From NCBI RefSeq assembly GCF_963662255.1, contig NC_085047.1:108122181-108186180 (forward strand): DNA of 64,000 nucleotides. The letters are read 5' to 3'. The notes beneath the pieces are model-generated. The model was given only the letters and a program-made list of their open reading frames with translations, was not told the origin of the DNA and did not search any database. Position numbers and translations under genes: made by a program. Origin of the DNA: Cinclus cinclus. Its lineage: Eukaryota > Chordata > Aves > Passeriformes > Cinclidae. Below are positions 48,201-61,417 of the stretch, one piece after another. The stretch's first letter is position 1. Each line of letters opens with the position of its first letter.

Positions 48201-50830
48201 TCTTCTGAGGACATAAATCACTGAGCCATCCACCAACTACTTCCCATTCCCACTGTACTTTCACACTTCCTTACTTATTCCCCACCCATTTCCCCCAGCA
48301 CAACATCATCGGTCTCTAAGCCCAGGACCAAAGGCAAAGGGGCCATTTTTTCACCTTTTCAGTGTACAGTCCTGTCCAAAAATGCTCCTTATTCACATAA
48401 AAAAAAAAGAGGTGTCTGAACGTAAAAATACAAGTTTCAGCTAGAGACTGGAAAAAAAAAAAAAAGAAAAAAGAACTGAAGCTGATAGCAAGGGTTTCAC
48501 AGAAGGGCACAAAGAAGAGAGGCATAAACTTAACTAGAAATAGGCAAAAGAACAAAGTTGCCTTGACTGCCACCCAGCTTGACGACTGCAGGAATAGCTG
48601 AGGCATCTCTGCAAGGCACTTCCTTAGAAAGTAAATTGGGCTTAAATCCCAGAAATCCCATTGCTAAAATGAACAGATGGGGTAACTTTTAAGCAACACC
48701 TGTAATATACTTGTGTTTGTATCCATAAATAAACTGAAACTAAACTAGAGGTAAAGAAAGATGTTGTATTTCAGCACAACACACTGTGGGCAGAGTAAAG
48801 CCAAAAGAAATGTGAAGGTATAAAGCAAGACAGGAAGAGCAACAGAAAAGAAATTGAAATTGTTCAAAGATAAATTCAGCTATGCTTCTGGCATGTAGTA
48901 ATAAAGGCAGTAAAACTGAGAGAAGACCAATGTAGGTAAACAGGAAAGTAGAGCAAATAATCAAGATGGACATAGGCATAGCTTAAAAATACTGAATATA
49001 CAAGAAAAAACACACAAATATGCACACAGAAGGAGGAGAAATACACATTAAAAAGGGGTTGAAAAATGACAGTTGAAAGGACAGATCACAAAATGACACC
49101 TGCCTCACATGTTCTGAAGATAAATATTTTTCAAAGTAATTTAACTCCAGCAAGTTGGAAAGAAAGGACATATGAAAGCAAGGCTTGAAGGTTGGAAATA
49201 TTAGCTTTGGCAGAAGAGGTAAAACCAATTCTTTCTCGCCTCAAAAGGATGAAGCTACAAGGTGTGGGACTGCAGTGTCTGCCTGTATCTATCCAGCTGA
49301 GTTTTATTGGCATGTGTAGATTGAGGCCTATGAAATATTCCAACACTGCTCACTTTTACTGCCTTCCTTTCCACTTCTTATATTTCGATAGCCCAATCAC
49401 ACGCACCCCTTATTGAGTGTCAAGCTCCAAGCATCAAAATATTGAACTGTATTTTTGACATTTACCAGAAGTATTTCTGGACTATTTCTGGAAAGGACAA
49501 TATAATTAGTTCTGGACTTAATTTAATCCTGCCCAGATAATGATAATGTCATGGTAATGACCTTCAGTCATAGCTGTCAGCTCTCCAGCGATATCAGTAC
49601 TTTGTTATTTGTCATCAACTTACCTTCCCCCACTTTCACCTTGGGTGGAACAAGGTTTTCTGATGTGATATATTAGCCTGGAGTGACAGAGCACAGAGTT
49701 ATCTGATTTGATTTTTATTGTACCAATTCATTCCTTATTTGGGATGAAATCTTTCTAACTTTCTAAACAAGCAGTCAAATAAATCAAGCAGTTCAAATAT
49801 CATCAAGAAGTCCAAAGCAAATTACATCAAGTACATAAATGCAGTTTATGACTATTTTAATAACCCTCTACCAGATTACACAAGCAAAGAACGCACTGAT
49901 TCTCCTCTAATAGGTTGTTGCTTGGTTTGGGTTTTAAAATCCAAAACTACGACACATCCCCCATTAAATGAACACTATTTTCTTCAGAGCAAGTTGATGC
50001 TCACCAAGGCAGTTCTTAAGAGCATCAAAATATTAGCAACACATTTGAAAGATTCATACATGGCACACTCTCAACATTAAGGAAGAACACCTATTTGGTG
50101 GGAAAAGACTTGTGAAAACTAAACATTTCAGGTCAATTTCTGAGAAGGAAACTGGGCAAATTCTGATTTCCTGCCAATATAAAATATTCATTGCAATATC
50201 TATGCTTCTTGTCCATCTTTGCAGAATTTCTGTTTCAGCTACCTGAGAACCTGGAGTTTATTTCTCTCCATGTTAAAATGCGCTAATGACAACATCCTTG
50301 AAGGGTTTACAGTCTTAAGTGTTCCATTAACAGAATTCCCTTAGATTGAAAGAACACAAATTAGTTGTGAACTAATATTTGAAATTAGATTTCAAGTACT
50401 TCTGAAACATTCACTTTTTGTCCTCAGACAGCTTTGAAGCTTACTTGTCAAAGCATCCACTGAAGGTGGGTTTCAGACACAAGCAACAGGCATTTAAATT
50501 TAATGTACATGAGATTTCCCATCTCTGCAAGACCTGTCTAGATACCCAGCCTGCCAAACTCTATCTTGCTGTCTGTTAATAGGCAGGATCAGCTGCATGG
50601 CTTTCACTGCTGTCCAAGATAATTAGACAAGTGCACATCCAATCCTGTCCCAAGTAGTTGACACATTGCCTTTGAGCTGATACAAAGCCAGCACTTCTTA
50701 AAAGGTTTACTGCTGTATGCTTCTGTGCCAGATGTTCATAACATGGAAGGTGCAAGTATTTTTAGTCAGTTGTCTATAGATAATAAACATCCTGGGTTTA
50801 CTTTGTTTTTTAGTCTGGCATGAAGAACTG
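48201..50830. other. Non-coding DNA between two inverted CR1 copies
   Basis: No gene is supported. An A-rich run lies at 48,452-48,473. The 49,495-49,625 part has AATATAATTAG, AGATAATGATAATG and AGCTGTCAGCTC words and is repeat-free, so it may be a conserved element. Open frames are short with no domains. Confidence 0.45.
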
Positions 50831-51265
50831 AATCACAGAATAAGATGGGTTGGAAGGGACACACAAGGATCATGGAGTCCCACTCCTAGCACTACAGAGA
50901 ACCATTCCCAAAAGTCAGTCCATGTGCCTAAAAGCATTGTCTGAACACTTCCTGAGCTCTGTCAGGTTTGGTGCTGTGATCACCCTCTGGGGTAAGAACC
51001 TTTTCCTAATACCCAACCTAAACCTCCCCTGACACAGCTCCAGGCCATTCCCTCGGTCCTGTCACTGTCCCCACAGAGCAGAGATCAGTGTCTGTCCCTC
51101 CTGTTCCCCTCACGAGGAAGTTGTGGCTGCACTGAGCTCTCCCCTCAGTCTCCTCCAGGCTGAACAAACCCAGTGTGCCCTCAGCTGCTCCTCACATGGC
51201 TTCCCCTCAAGGTCCTTCACCATCTCAATTACCTTTGAACACTTTATAATACTTTAATATCTTTC
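50831..51265 (-). mobile_element. CR1 LINE fragment, 3' end, minus strand
   Basis: Starts with AATCACAGAATAAGATGGG and TTGGAAGGGAC, which is the reverse complement of the CR1 3' tail. It continues upstream through the 3' UTR and the last part of ORF2 (CCTCCCCTGACACAGCTCC, then CAGGCTGAACAAACCCAGTG, then CTTCACCATCTCAATTACC, then ACTTTAATATCTTTCTT). It stops exactly where LTR-like sequence begins at about 51,266. It belongs to the same or a close subfamily as the copy at 47.57-48.20 kb; their shared part is the LFSLEE-to-GGTTTAGG region. Confidence 0.95.
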
Positions 51266-51266
51266 T

Positions 51267-51593
51267 TGTGGCGAATAAAACTGGTTCTGGCTGGAATACA
51301 GTGAATTTTCTTCCTAGTAGCTGGTGCAGTGCTGTGTTTTGGGGATTTGGGATAAGAATACTGTTGGATAACCCACTGATGTTTTGGCTGGTGCTGAGCA
51401 GTGCTTACCCTCTCAGAGAGTTTTATTCCCCTCTTTTCCCTTTTATTGTGACTATTACTATATTTTACACTATTTCAAATGATAACTGTACTATCTCCAC
51501 CTACATATTATTCTTCTGCTTGTTCTGTCCATCCCATCATGAGCTGGGTGTGGGGCTTGGTACTTTGTTGTCAACAGGGGCTAAACTAAGACA
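51267..51593 (+). mobile_element. Avian ERV LTR, internally deleted
   Basis: Begins TGTGGCGAATAAAAC and reads through GGTTCTGGCTGGAATACAG, TTCTTCCTAGTAGCTGGT, GTGCTGTGTTTTGG and CACTGATGTTTT to GTGCTGAGCAGTGCTTACC, a 5' LTR pattern widespread in birds. It then jumps to the 3' part (CCATCCCATCATGAGCTGGG, GGGCTAAACTAAGACA), so the central U3, TATA, R region and polyadenylation signal are mostly gone. Ends TG...CA at 51,267 and 51,593 are likely. No target-site duplication was evident. The 134-codon open frame at 51268-51672 is LTR sequence read through into flanking DNA. Confidence 0.75.
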
Positions 51594-54251
51594 CAAAATG
51601 ACAGCGCAGCTGCTGAAGAGGTTTAATTCCATTCTGCTCAACAGTACCCTTCCCAAATCAAGTGCAAAATGATAACAGCCTACCATCCAGATTTCTGAAA
51701 CAAACATGCTACTTTAACTTAAAAAAAAATAATTTTGGTCAAATGAAAAGAATTATCAGTGAGTCTTTTTTTTTTTTTTTTTGGCTTTTCAGCAAACTTT
51801 ACTCCTACTGTTGAACTGGAGGCCATGCAGTTACTCTTTTTAATTATAAAAGTACAAAAGAATCTCCCACTTGAGGAATCAGAGGCTTGTTTAAGCCTTT
51901 GTGTCTTTCAAAAGAACAGAGCACATTTTTATTTGAGAAAAAATAAGCACATAAACAGCATTAAATCATGGGTATCTCGGCAGCTTTTATCTTCAGTGTT
52001 TTATTTCTTAGATGTTTTAATGTTTTTAGCTTTGTTGTCACACTGCCTAAGCAGCTCAGACTATAAACTAAACTGAATTATTCACCAACATTATCCCCTC
52101 TTGAGCTCACTAAGTTACTTGCCTAGGAGAAGCTGATAAAACAAGCTAGAAAGATAAGATTTTGTTCCAACTTTTGAAGGAGAGCAGATATTTCTAGTGG
52201 CAGCTTAGAAAGAAGGCAGAAACACAGTCAAATAAGCAGACCAATCTGTCTACAGACAGCCTTATGTTCACAGGCAGGTACCTGCACAGATATTTGCAGA
52301 CTCAACTGTCTAACTGGGAAATTGTTTCTTTTAAATCTCACCTGCTCCAGCTTAAAACATAGTTTAACACCTTGAGTCTGACTTTATTTTAAAATAGAGA
52401 TATTTTTTATACTTAGAAGAGAAACATAATGAGTAAACAGTTTTAAGCAGCTGCTGACAAAAAAAAATAAAAATAAAACCAGCCAAGATTAAGTGATTTT
52501 TTTCTTTTTTTTAAAATAATGCTTCTTTTTCCCATATTCCACATTCTCTAAGAAGATTACTTGGTTTAGACTATCTCCTGATCCAGCTACTCATCATCTC
52601 TTGACACACGACTAAGATGTTGAAAAAAATGATATCAGGTCCTCTGGTGTTTCAATTCACACACCTCACAGATTCATTCTAGTCTTCTGAAAAGTTGTTC
52701 TTACTGTTCCGGTCATTCTACTATTAAAAAAAAAAAAAAAAAGAAAATTACAGAAACTATGATACTGCTATAGAACACAATCAAGCCAATACAAAGACTG
52801 AACAATCAGAGTTACTTAAAGTTGCTAGAAAGAATAGGTCCATTCTCTGAAAGAGCACAAATTGGAAGCAGACTTCACTGAGCTCTGATGGGAATAAAGA
52901 ATAAGAACAGAACTAGGGAAGAAATAGAGACAAGGATAACCTGAGACGCATTGAATTTTAAGGGTTTTTATTTTTCATAGTCAAGTTCAGAGAACTACTA
53001 GCTGTAAATTAAAAAGAACCCACACCATGCAAAATCCAAAACACAGACATGAATTCTTAACACTTTCCTGGGAATAAACCCTGATTAGCATTCAGTCAAT
53101 GCAGATTAAACACAGGGGGTAAGGAGATTGTTTTTAAAGGCAGTGGGAAATGAGAAGCACATTCTTATTTTCCCCAGGATCATCCCAGAGAAAAGAGAAA
53201 TTATTGACTAAACCACAAGAGTTAATTCTTTATCCGTATGTATGACCCAAGTTCCCACACACAGAGAAAACTCCTTCTGTCTCATTTCTTTAATTGGGAG
53301 AAGCCTAAACTAAGCTAGGAAAAAGCCCACACTGCCGGCCATGGCAAGCTACAGCCATTAGTAACTAAATGTCTGCCCCACCAGCAAACACACCCTTAGC
53401 TCTATTGTGCTTCCCAGCACACTGGAATACAGAAAAATCAGGCTTGCTCCCGGCTAGTACTGCTGAGAAACTGGGAACTGTGAAATAGCAGCAGAGAGAG
53501 AAGGACCTCTCCCTTCCCTGGTAACAACAGATGCAATGCCAACTCTTCTCCCAGCTCTATCCACCTCCCTTTCTTTGTCACTTATCATCCCAGCAGGAAC
53601 AGACACTTTTGCCTAAACATCTCTGAAGTTTTGAGACATCTCAGTAAAGGGCAGTAAGCAGGAGTCCCCACACAGGGATCACAGAATCAGAAGCTGTGAA
53701 AGTTATTGCTATTGTTATGTTCCTGCTGTACTGATTCCCCATCTAATGACAGTTTTCTTATGTAAGAGCACAAAGCTTGGAGAAAGAAGCTGGATAAGTC
53801 CAGGAACATGTGCCTCAGCCATCAGTGACCTCCAGATCAGCTCCCACTCTGATGGAACAGGTACCAGTAGGGTTTGCTGCTGTGTCTGGCTCCAATAACC
53901 ACAGGAGAGCATCAGCAGGCTGGTGACAGCACAGTGTGACATGCAGGGTCACAATGTGCACAGTGGAGATGGTGGCAATGGAAATAGAGAAAATCCATGT
54001 TCCCGCTACTTCTCTAACCTCAACCCATCACTGGCCATGACTGCCTCTAACACTCAGCCACTACAGGATCTTTACAGCTTAAAAAGAGAAACAGAACTGT
54101 TTGTGGAGCTTTTTTATTCTTTTCCCCTTGATCTTGCTGTCACTGACCAGTGGTCAATGCTTTAAGACATCTCAGATGTGTCATCCAGTTCCTCTCTGGT
54201 CCAAAGAAATATTTGGAAGTCTTCAGATATTCTAAAAACAATTCCACACAC

Positions 54252-54336
54252 AATCAAATCAAATCAAATTAAAAAAAAAAAAAAAGAAAAAAACCAAACA
54301 AACCAAACAAACCACAACAACAACAACAAAAAAATA
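54252..54336. repeat. Compound A-rich tract (ATCAA)n-(A)n-(CAAA)n-(CAA)n
   Basis: Four simple-repeat units in a row with the same strand bias (A/C-rich), over 85 bp. Confidence 0.92.
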
Positions 54337-57300
54337 CACAACTCAAAAATTAAAGAAGGAGCCCAGAAATTATTCTTACTTGTGTCACAGCTGGTCAAGT
54401 CATTACAAGGTAGCCAAGAGGTGTGCCAGCATCAATCTATCAATCTCCATTTTGCTATATTAATGCAAGTTACAGATCTTGTGACTTGGATTCCCTATGC
54501 CCAAATCAAGGGTCACACTTAGGAAACCATCAGCCTAATAACTTCACTTATGTTATGAACTACCTTCTGAAGCTTTACATCACCTGCAATTCTGTTTCGA
54601 TCCCACTGAGAAAGATCAGCTGAGAGATTTCAATGGGCTTTGGGTGAGGGTGTTGAAGAGCAGGGCTTTGGTGAGAGAGGACCTCAAGTGTCCACGTGCC
54701 AAATGAAATAATTCACAACTTGCTGTTCTCATACCCAGAAGGGAACACTGAGCACCCCAAAACACCCACGAGAACAACCACAACACCTGAGAGACGTGGC
54801 AGTCACAAGCCACATCCCAGTCCGAGACACACACGGGGGCAGCAGTTATTTTAGCCAAGTAATATCTCTGGGCCTCAAGCACCTTGATTTAGAAATGCGG
54901 GCCATATCAAGAATTTTGAAATAAAATTAACAAAATAACAGAAGTATTTGCAAGATAAGAAATCGAAGTAAATTTGGAGAAGTAGCATGATGGGTTTGGG
55001 GATCTCCTAAAATTCTTATTGAGCTCTTCAGCTGTAGCTTTTATAAAGAGCACGAATGGAAACTGGAAGGACAGTGGGAAAACTGAAAAGCAGGACTAAA
55101 AGCAATGAAGCTAACAGATTCTAGATCTACAGCACTTCCTAAAGTTTCAAGCAACAAAAGCAAGGCAAGCACTACATACCTATCTAATTTCACATTGGGT
55201 AATGCAACTATGTGATGCACATTAAGTACTGTAAAATACTGTACTCAAGCTGTACAGTCCTAACATAATGGGATTAGAGAGTACTTAATGGGAAGACCAT
55301 GAATAATACATCATTATAGATCCGGTGTTTCTTAGCATGGCTCCTTTACAGGCTGTGGATGTCTCATGCTGCAAAGGTTTTCATGAGAGGAGAGTTTTAA
55401 AAGTAGCAGAGGGTGAGATCTTCGGTGCTTTAAAAGGAGTTCATGTTTTAGGTGCTGTTCCCTGTAAAATATGTCCCTGCTTTATAATATCTCACACCTT
55501 CAAATGACGAAACACTGACCCAATAGGGCAAACAGTTTTAAGGATGAAAACTTCCACTTTCAAACCAATTATCCTTTCATTTCTTTGCTGTGGTTTGGGT
55601 ATTCATCCCTGACTGAGAAATATATACATGGGATGCTTTCTCTCTCTCTGCTGATCAAAGCTGTTTTCTTCTACATGAAACTGCCAAAACCTAGCAACAC
55701 AGACACTGAAAATCAGTTCCCACTCTGTGTAGGTGGGATCATACTCACAAACATCTAATTTCTAGGTGCCACAGGCAGACTATTTTGGACCAAACCACTG
55801 AAACGAAATGAAAAACATATAGTTACAGAGCCAAGCTGGCTTCATGAGTGGCACAGGACCTACTATTTCTGCCTCAGGATCATTCAACATTAAGCAAAAT
55901 TCAGCGGGCAGGCAATCAGATGGCATAGTAGAGGCATTAATTTACTAATAGAAAGGAACTCACTGCACAGTGTTTTCTTGAGGTTGCTTCTGTGATAACT
56001 GCACCAGAAAAATGGGTTGCATTTGCATTACTTTTTAATGGTTCCTGTACTTACATTTCCAATATATATATATATATTTTTTTAATTCTATCTAAAGCAA
56101 AGGTATTACTGTGTAGGGAAAAGGATCCATTGATGGATCCATGCTATATTTCTGGTTCCCTTAGAGACTTTATATGGCCTTTGGCAAGTCAATTTACCTT
56201 CTCATCTGTGAGGCAAGGTAGTAATAGTGCAGTAGCTCCCAAAGGTGTTCTGTGTTGCCCTAACTTCTGAATAGAAAGTGCTTCATAAATACTAACATCA
56301 GCCAATGAAAATGCATAAAATATTAGAATTTAATGATGCAAGCGCTTCTTATAGAGGACCAGGAAGAAGAGCTAGCTTGACTCCTGCAGAAAGGCAGGCT
56401 GAGGCACCAGGGAGAAGCCAGGGAGCCACTCTCAGCCAGTGGATCTGCACAGGCTTCTGAGCCCCAAAGGGTGGGTGCAATGCTTCTCTTGCCCCTGAGG
56501 CACAGGCACTAAAGAGGTGGGGGGACAACACCCAGGATGAAGGTGAGCTCTAGAGTGCAAGGAGGGCATGAGACCATCTTCTAGGAGAAACGGGAGAGCT
56601 GGTGTTTTGCTGTTGACTGGACAGAACTACCCCCTTGCAATGCTGAAGAACTGATGCATTAAGGAGATTAACACAAGGCTGGGGTATTTGTTGTGCTTCC
56701 TGGCTGGTCTCAGATGGATTTCATTAACTGACCATGGAGTAAAATCCAAAATTTGGCTTCCCAGCGTCAGCAGGATAACATGAATAAACAAAGCTGAAGA
56801 ATTACTAGTGTTTCAACAGAGATAGAATGCTGTGATGCTAAACCCTCACTGGAGATGTGGTGGCCAATGATGGATAATTGAGTAGAGCTTTTCACACTTT
56901 CCTTGAGACTGACAGCTTGAAGCAAAGGCTCACTCTCTCCTTCTCAGTGCTCGTTATCACATATGGCAAACAGAATTATATTCCATATCTAAATTAGCTA
57001 AAACTATCATAAATGTGTACTGTATATTGAGTTTAAATATTTTGCTGACAATAGATATTTAAATATATATATAAATATTTAAAATTTATCATCTTTTCTG
57101 ATTTTTCTTTTCAGTATTTTTTTCTGACTACTACAGTCTAGTAATTGTGTCCAGTACTAACAAGTAGGTATTCAACACAGTCCAAAACAATCAAAGTGAT
57201 TATTCTGCAAGAGGAAAAACATTCAAGGTTTTAAAAATAAGCAGGGGTACTTCTGGGCTCATGCAAAGCATATGGAAGAAACTAAATTTTCTGTCATTCT

Positions 57301-58438
57301 GCAAGGACAGTGCATGCTTACCAATATCATCATATGCCATCTTGATAATGATCCTCATTGTCAGTGCCATAGACTTGAGGGCACAGTCTTTATTTCACAC
57401 AGCTCAAATTGATAAGCAGTCAGTTGTGAAGAGTAAAACATTTCCCACAAAATTAAATTAAGCAAGATTATCTCAATAGGGGCAGCAATGCAATGATACA
57501 CACACACACAACAGGTCTCAGTTACTGTGCTTTGATCCAGTAGATCATTTTCAAGCTCTTAAATGGCTGGATTTGTTTGCAATTACATTGCAATTAGATA
57601 ACTCCTATAAGACAATGAAATGTAAAACTGAAGAAAAAATACAGCAAAATAAGGCTGACCATACCTTCAGTCCTACCAGTACTGCTGAATTGGTCACAAC
57701 TGAATGCTTAATTAGCAATATGAAATTAGAATATTCACTATATTGCAAATAATCTGCTTAAATTCATTAACATGAAACATACATTAGCTATTATTATATA
57801 TTAATTGCTCCAATAAACCTCAAACATTCAGAAGTATTATGAATATATTCAAAATAAAGCTTGTAGCTCCATTGGATTAAAAGGCAGAAAACTACTGAGT
57901 TGTTTCCAGTAATAAAATAAATATTTGAAGCAAAGAATTTGGGGGGGAAAAAATCTATTTTAAAAGCTCTTTTCTGTTATCCCAATTTTATTTGACATTA
58001 ATTCCATTTGCATTTTGCAGAAGGCAACACTACACCCACAGTCATTCCAGGGCAAAGAAGGAAGCAGGAAAATGGATCATAAAGAAGTGTGAAATCAAAA
58101 TTAAGATAGATTAAAAAAAACCCACAAAACTGAGAAGGGTAATGTTTTACTAGAGGCAGAGTAATTTGGGCAAGGGGCAGGGTTGGGAAGACATTAAGCA
58201 AGTAGCTTACAACACCCATTGCAGTCTCCAGGACTGTCACAGGGCTGCTGTGCTGTAAAACTGCCAGGACTTGCTATTTGTTTGTTTCATGACATTTTCC
58301 TTTATGTCAACAAGTAGGCCAGCTATACAGTTAGTGGATATAAAAGCATTAACTCCAGTAGAGAACTTTATTTCACCCTTCTTTCAGTCATTTTCTCCAT
58401 GGCTGAAATTAGACTCCAGAGGTGCAGTAATGAGCAAT

Positions 58439-58456
58439 AGGGAGGGAGGGAGGGAG
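58439..58456. repeat. (GGGA)n microsatellite
   Basis: Four GGGA units. Four G-triplets in a row on one strand could form a G-quadruplex. Confidence 0.9.
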
Positions 58457-60044
58457 TAAAAAACAGCTTTCACAGGAAGAATTCCATGGATAAGCCATTG
58501 CAAATTTCAGCTGGTTATACACAGTATCATAATTTACTGCTCCACATAAATTCTGCTCCTGATTATAACTGACTCAAAGGGAGTACAGGCTACAGTGATA
58601 TAAAGCCCTTTCTGAAAGAAAAGTCAACTGCAACACACCGCATGGAATTGGGAACAAAACACCAGCTTTTAAAGGGACAGATAAACTCTAGCTGTGATCA
58701 CATCTAGAGGGAAAACTGGGTTTCATTGACTTTATAGACCAGAAAGGGCTTTTGCAAACTCATTCAAAGACAAGTTGTACAGAGGCTTAGGACAAAACAG
58801 TCTTTGGAGCTTTCACAGTTTACCAATTCCCACTAAGAATATTTTAAACTCTCCTCTTGTGTTCCAGCACTGCCCATGCGAAAATCGGAAGCAAAGAGGC
58901 AGAATCCTGTAACTGTGGGTAGGAGAGTCTCATGGATGCCTGAGACCACAAGCTTGAAACGCATCACCAGCAATGAAATTCAAGTGAAAAGCAGCTGTGG
59001 GCAGCCACACTGAGAGCACGGGCTGTCACTCAGGGAAAGCAGCAGCGTGGCAACAAGCTACCATGTATAAAAGTACACTACAGGTAGCAGCAAAGAACAG
59101 GGGAACAAGCAGGGTTTAGCTAGCAAGGAGAATTCACAGCACATATGATAAATCAAAAGAAACACCCCCATTAGTCTCCTGTAAGTCAGAGAGGTTCAGG
59201 GAAAGGAGCACTTGAGAAAGCAGGTTTACAAAAAGGCGCAGAGTACACGAACCCTGAAAAAGCAGCTGCTTACAGAAATTTATAGCCTAGGGAACTTCAA
59301 TAAGTTGTAAATTACATTCCTCATGAGAGACTCAATTGTGCACATATGTATTGAGAGTCACAGTGTAAATATACTCCTGTGTATGTATACTAGCTTATAT
59401 GTGCCCCATTGAGTCTGAAGATTTAAAATACTCTTCTGCAAAGCTTATGAGGTCCACAATGTCATTAGTGCTCAGAAAGAACATGCAAGCTAGAAAACTG
59501 CATATCTATTATGCAATCATTTTATAGACTAAATTGTCTCTTCCTTATATAAGTACCTTCCAGTCCTCCTGCCATGTTGGAAAATGTATGCATCTACTTT
59601 GAAGAGATATTTAATGAAATTATTTCTTATAAAGGAGTATCTGTTTATGTCTACATTGTATGGCATAATTAAGCAGCTTTTTATGGAAAAGCATTATAAA
59701 AAAAAATCTTTCTGAAGATGAATAGATTTTTCCATATCTTTTCTTGTCAACTTCTTCCAGCAAGAGCTATTAAACTTGAACTACTTGCACTCCTGTGCTG
59801 GAGTACATCTCTTGTAAGAGAATGCAGATTGATTGATACTGTAACTGAAAACCACAAAACTGTAAAGCAGACCAAAGACTGGGAAATTCTCGTTTCCCTA
59901 TACTAATAATCTTTATGCCTACACCACCTGCAGAAAACAGGCTATAGCTGGCCTTGAATCAGAACCTGAACTGCACTAACAGGCTTGTAGGGAGGAAAAA
60001 GCTCCATCTCATCACTGCCTGAAGTCAGCTACCTGGGATTAGTG

Positions 60045-60120
60045 TACAACTAATAGGGGTTTAAATCAAATTACAACATGTGCACAGCTAACAGGGGTTT
60101 AAATTAAACTACAACATGAC
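60045..60120. repeat. 38-bp tandem duplication (2 copies)
   Basis: Copy 1 (60,045-60,082) and copy 2 (60,083-60,120) share AGGGGTTTAAAT and TACAACATG, and have only a handful of differences. The unit contains TTTAAA. No coding content. Confidence 0.9.
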
Positions 60121-61417
60121 ATTATTTGAAGTTGCAAATAAAATAGACAACAAAAATTTGACCTGTACTTAAAAGAGCGATCCTGGGATCCTTATCAACA
60201 TGGAGCCATACTGCATTTCCAGTCAATTCTTATGGATGCAGAAGCAGAATTTCACCTGAATTATTTGGGTCTGCCTGTAATAGCTTCCATCAGAGAACAG
60301 AGGAGTACACAGCAAGCTTGAGATCACCACTTCCAACACTGCTGCATTAAAGAGGGCTTTCTGCTGATTTAAAAAGGTAGTTTGATCAGGTTGACTACCT
60401 CACTGTAACACTGAACATTAAAACTGAGTACTAAGTGTTCAAGCATGACGGTAAATTTGAATATATTCACGAGCTCCAGTACATTCCCTAAGACATACAC
60501 TAAAGCTTTAAACACAGAAACCATCTGACAGTCCAAGAGGCTTAGATATTGTGATGTAAAGGAATGGACTGCAAAACCTTCACTCAGAGTGCTCATATTT
60601 TAATATTTACCCCACAGATTTTGACAAGAGAATATAACAGCAAACATGAGTCTTAAAAAGCCTTATCTTCTAACCATATTATTTCCAAGATTCAATTAAG
60701 ATAAATACAATGTTATTGAAGAAGCATTCTTGAAGTATCAGCCATTTCTGATCTCAAAAAGGTCAGTTACTCCTCAGGAGGCCTGCCACAAATTACCTAC
60801 ATTGTTTATCTCTAAACTGAAGAAGTTCAATAGTTCACTATTCTCCATAGAGTATTTTCACACCACAAAACTTACATTTCCATTTTTTATATCACTGGAA
60901 ATTTGTTTACAGAAGTCTGCTAGTCTCTTCTGGCAAGAATGATCCTAGGAATCAAGGGACATCCTATTTTTGATAGGATATATATGTGTGTGTGTATGCA
61001 ATTATTTACATGATTTTCGCCTATATTAAATATCTCTCACTACTAGACAGGAATTTATTAACCTCAAACGAGCTGTATCAATTAATCACCATGTCTTTTC
61101 AAGAAGCTGCCCACATTCTGGAATAGGAATTATAGGATTAAGAACTGGTTTTATTTAAGATTTCCACATCATGCATAGGTATATTTAGAAAACAGCCTGT
61201 GCATTTAGCAACAGAAAGGAGATATCATACTTCAGAATTATAGACACAAATACAGGCAAATGACCAAAATTCTAATCCGCAACATTCACCATGCAATTTT
61301 TTTCCTCACAAACAATGCATTATTTGAATGCCAACCTCTTCCAGGGCTACACTGAGCTCGTCACACCTACCACTAATTGGTTATATAACCATTTAAATGG
61401 GATTAGTATCATAATCT

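Larger units (their letters stand above)
51594..60044. other. AT-rich non-coding DNA
   Basis: No gene is supported in 8.4 kb. Homopolymer runs occur at 51,766-51,782 (T) and 52,726-52,742 (A), and an (AT)n tract at 56,061-56,078. Richer pockets at 53,320-53,560, 54,640-54,870 and 56,350-56,560 are unassigned. The 57,690-57,840 part is repeat-free and rich in TTAATTAGC and ATTAATTGC words, as in conserved non-coding elements. Confidence 0.5.

Noticed and set aside
51268..51672. 134-codon plus-strand open frame with hydrophobic stretches
   Set aside because: Begins at the LTR edge and is LTR sequence read into flanking DNA; the hydrophobicity comes from T-rich composition.
53715..53942. Minus-strand frame of 75 codons that looks protein-like
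   Set aside because: No recognised family, no convincing splice sites, and the length is within chance expectation.
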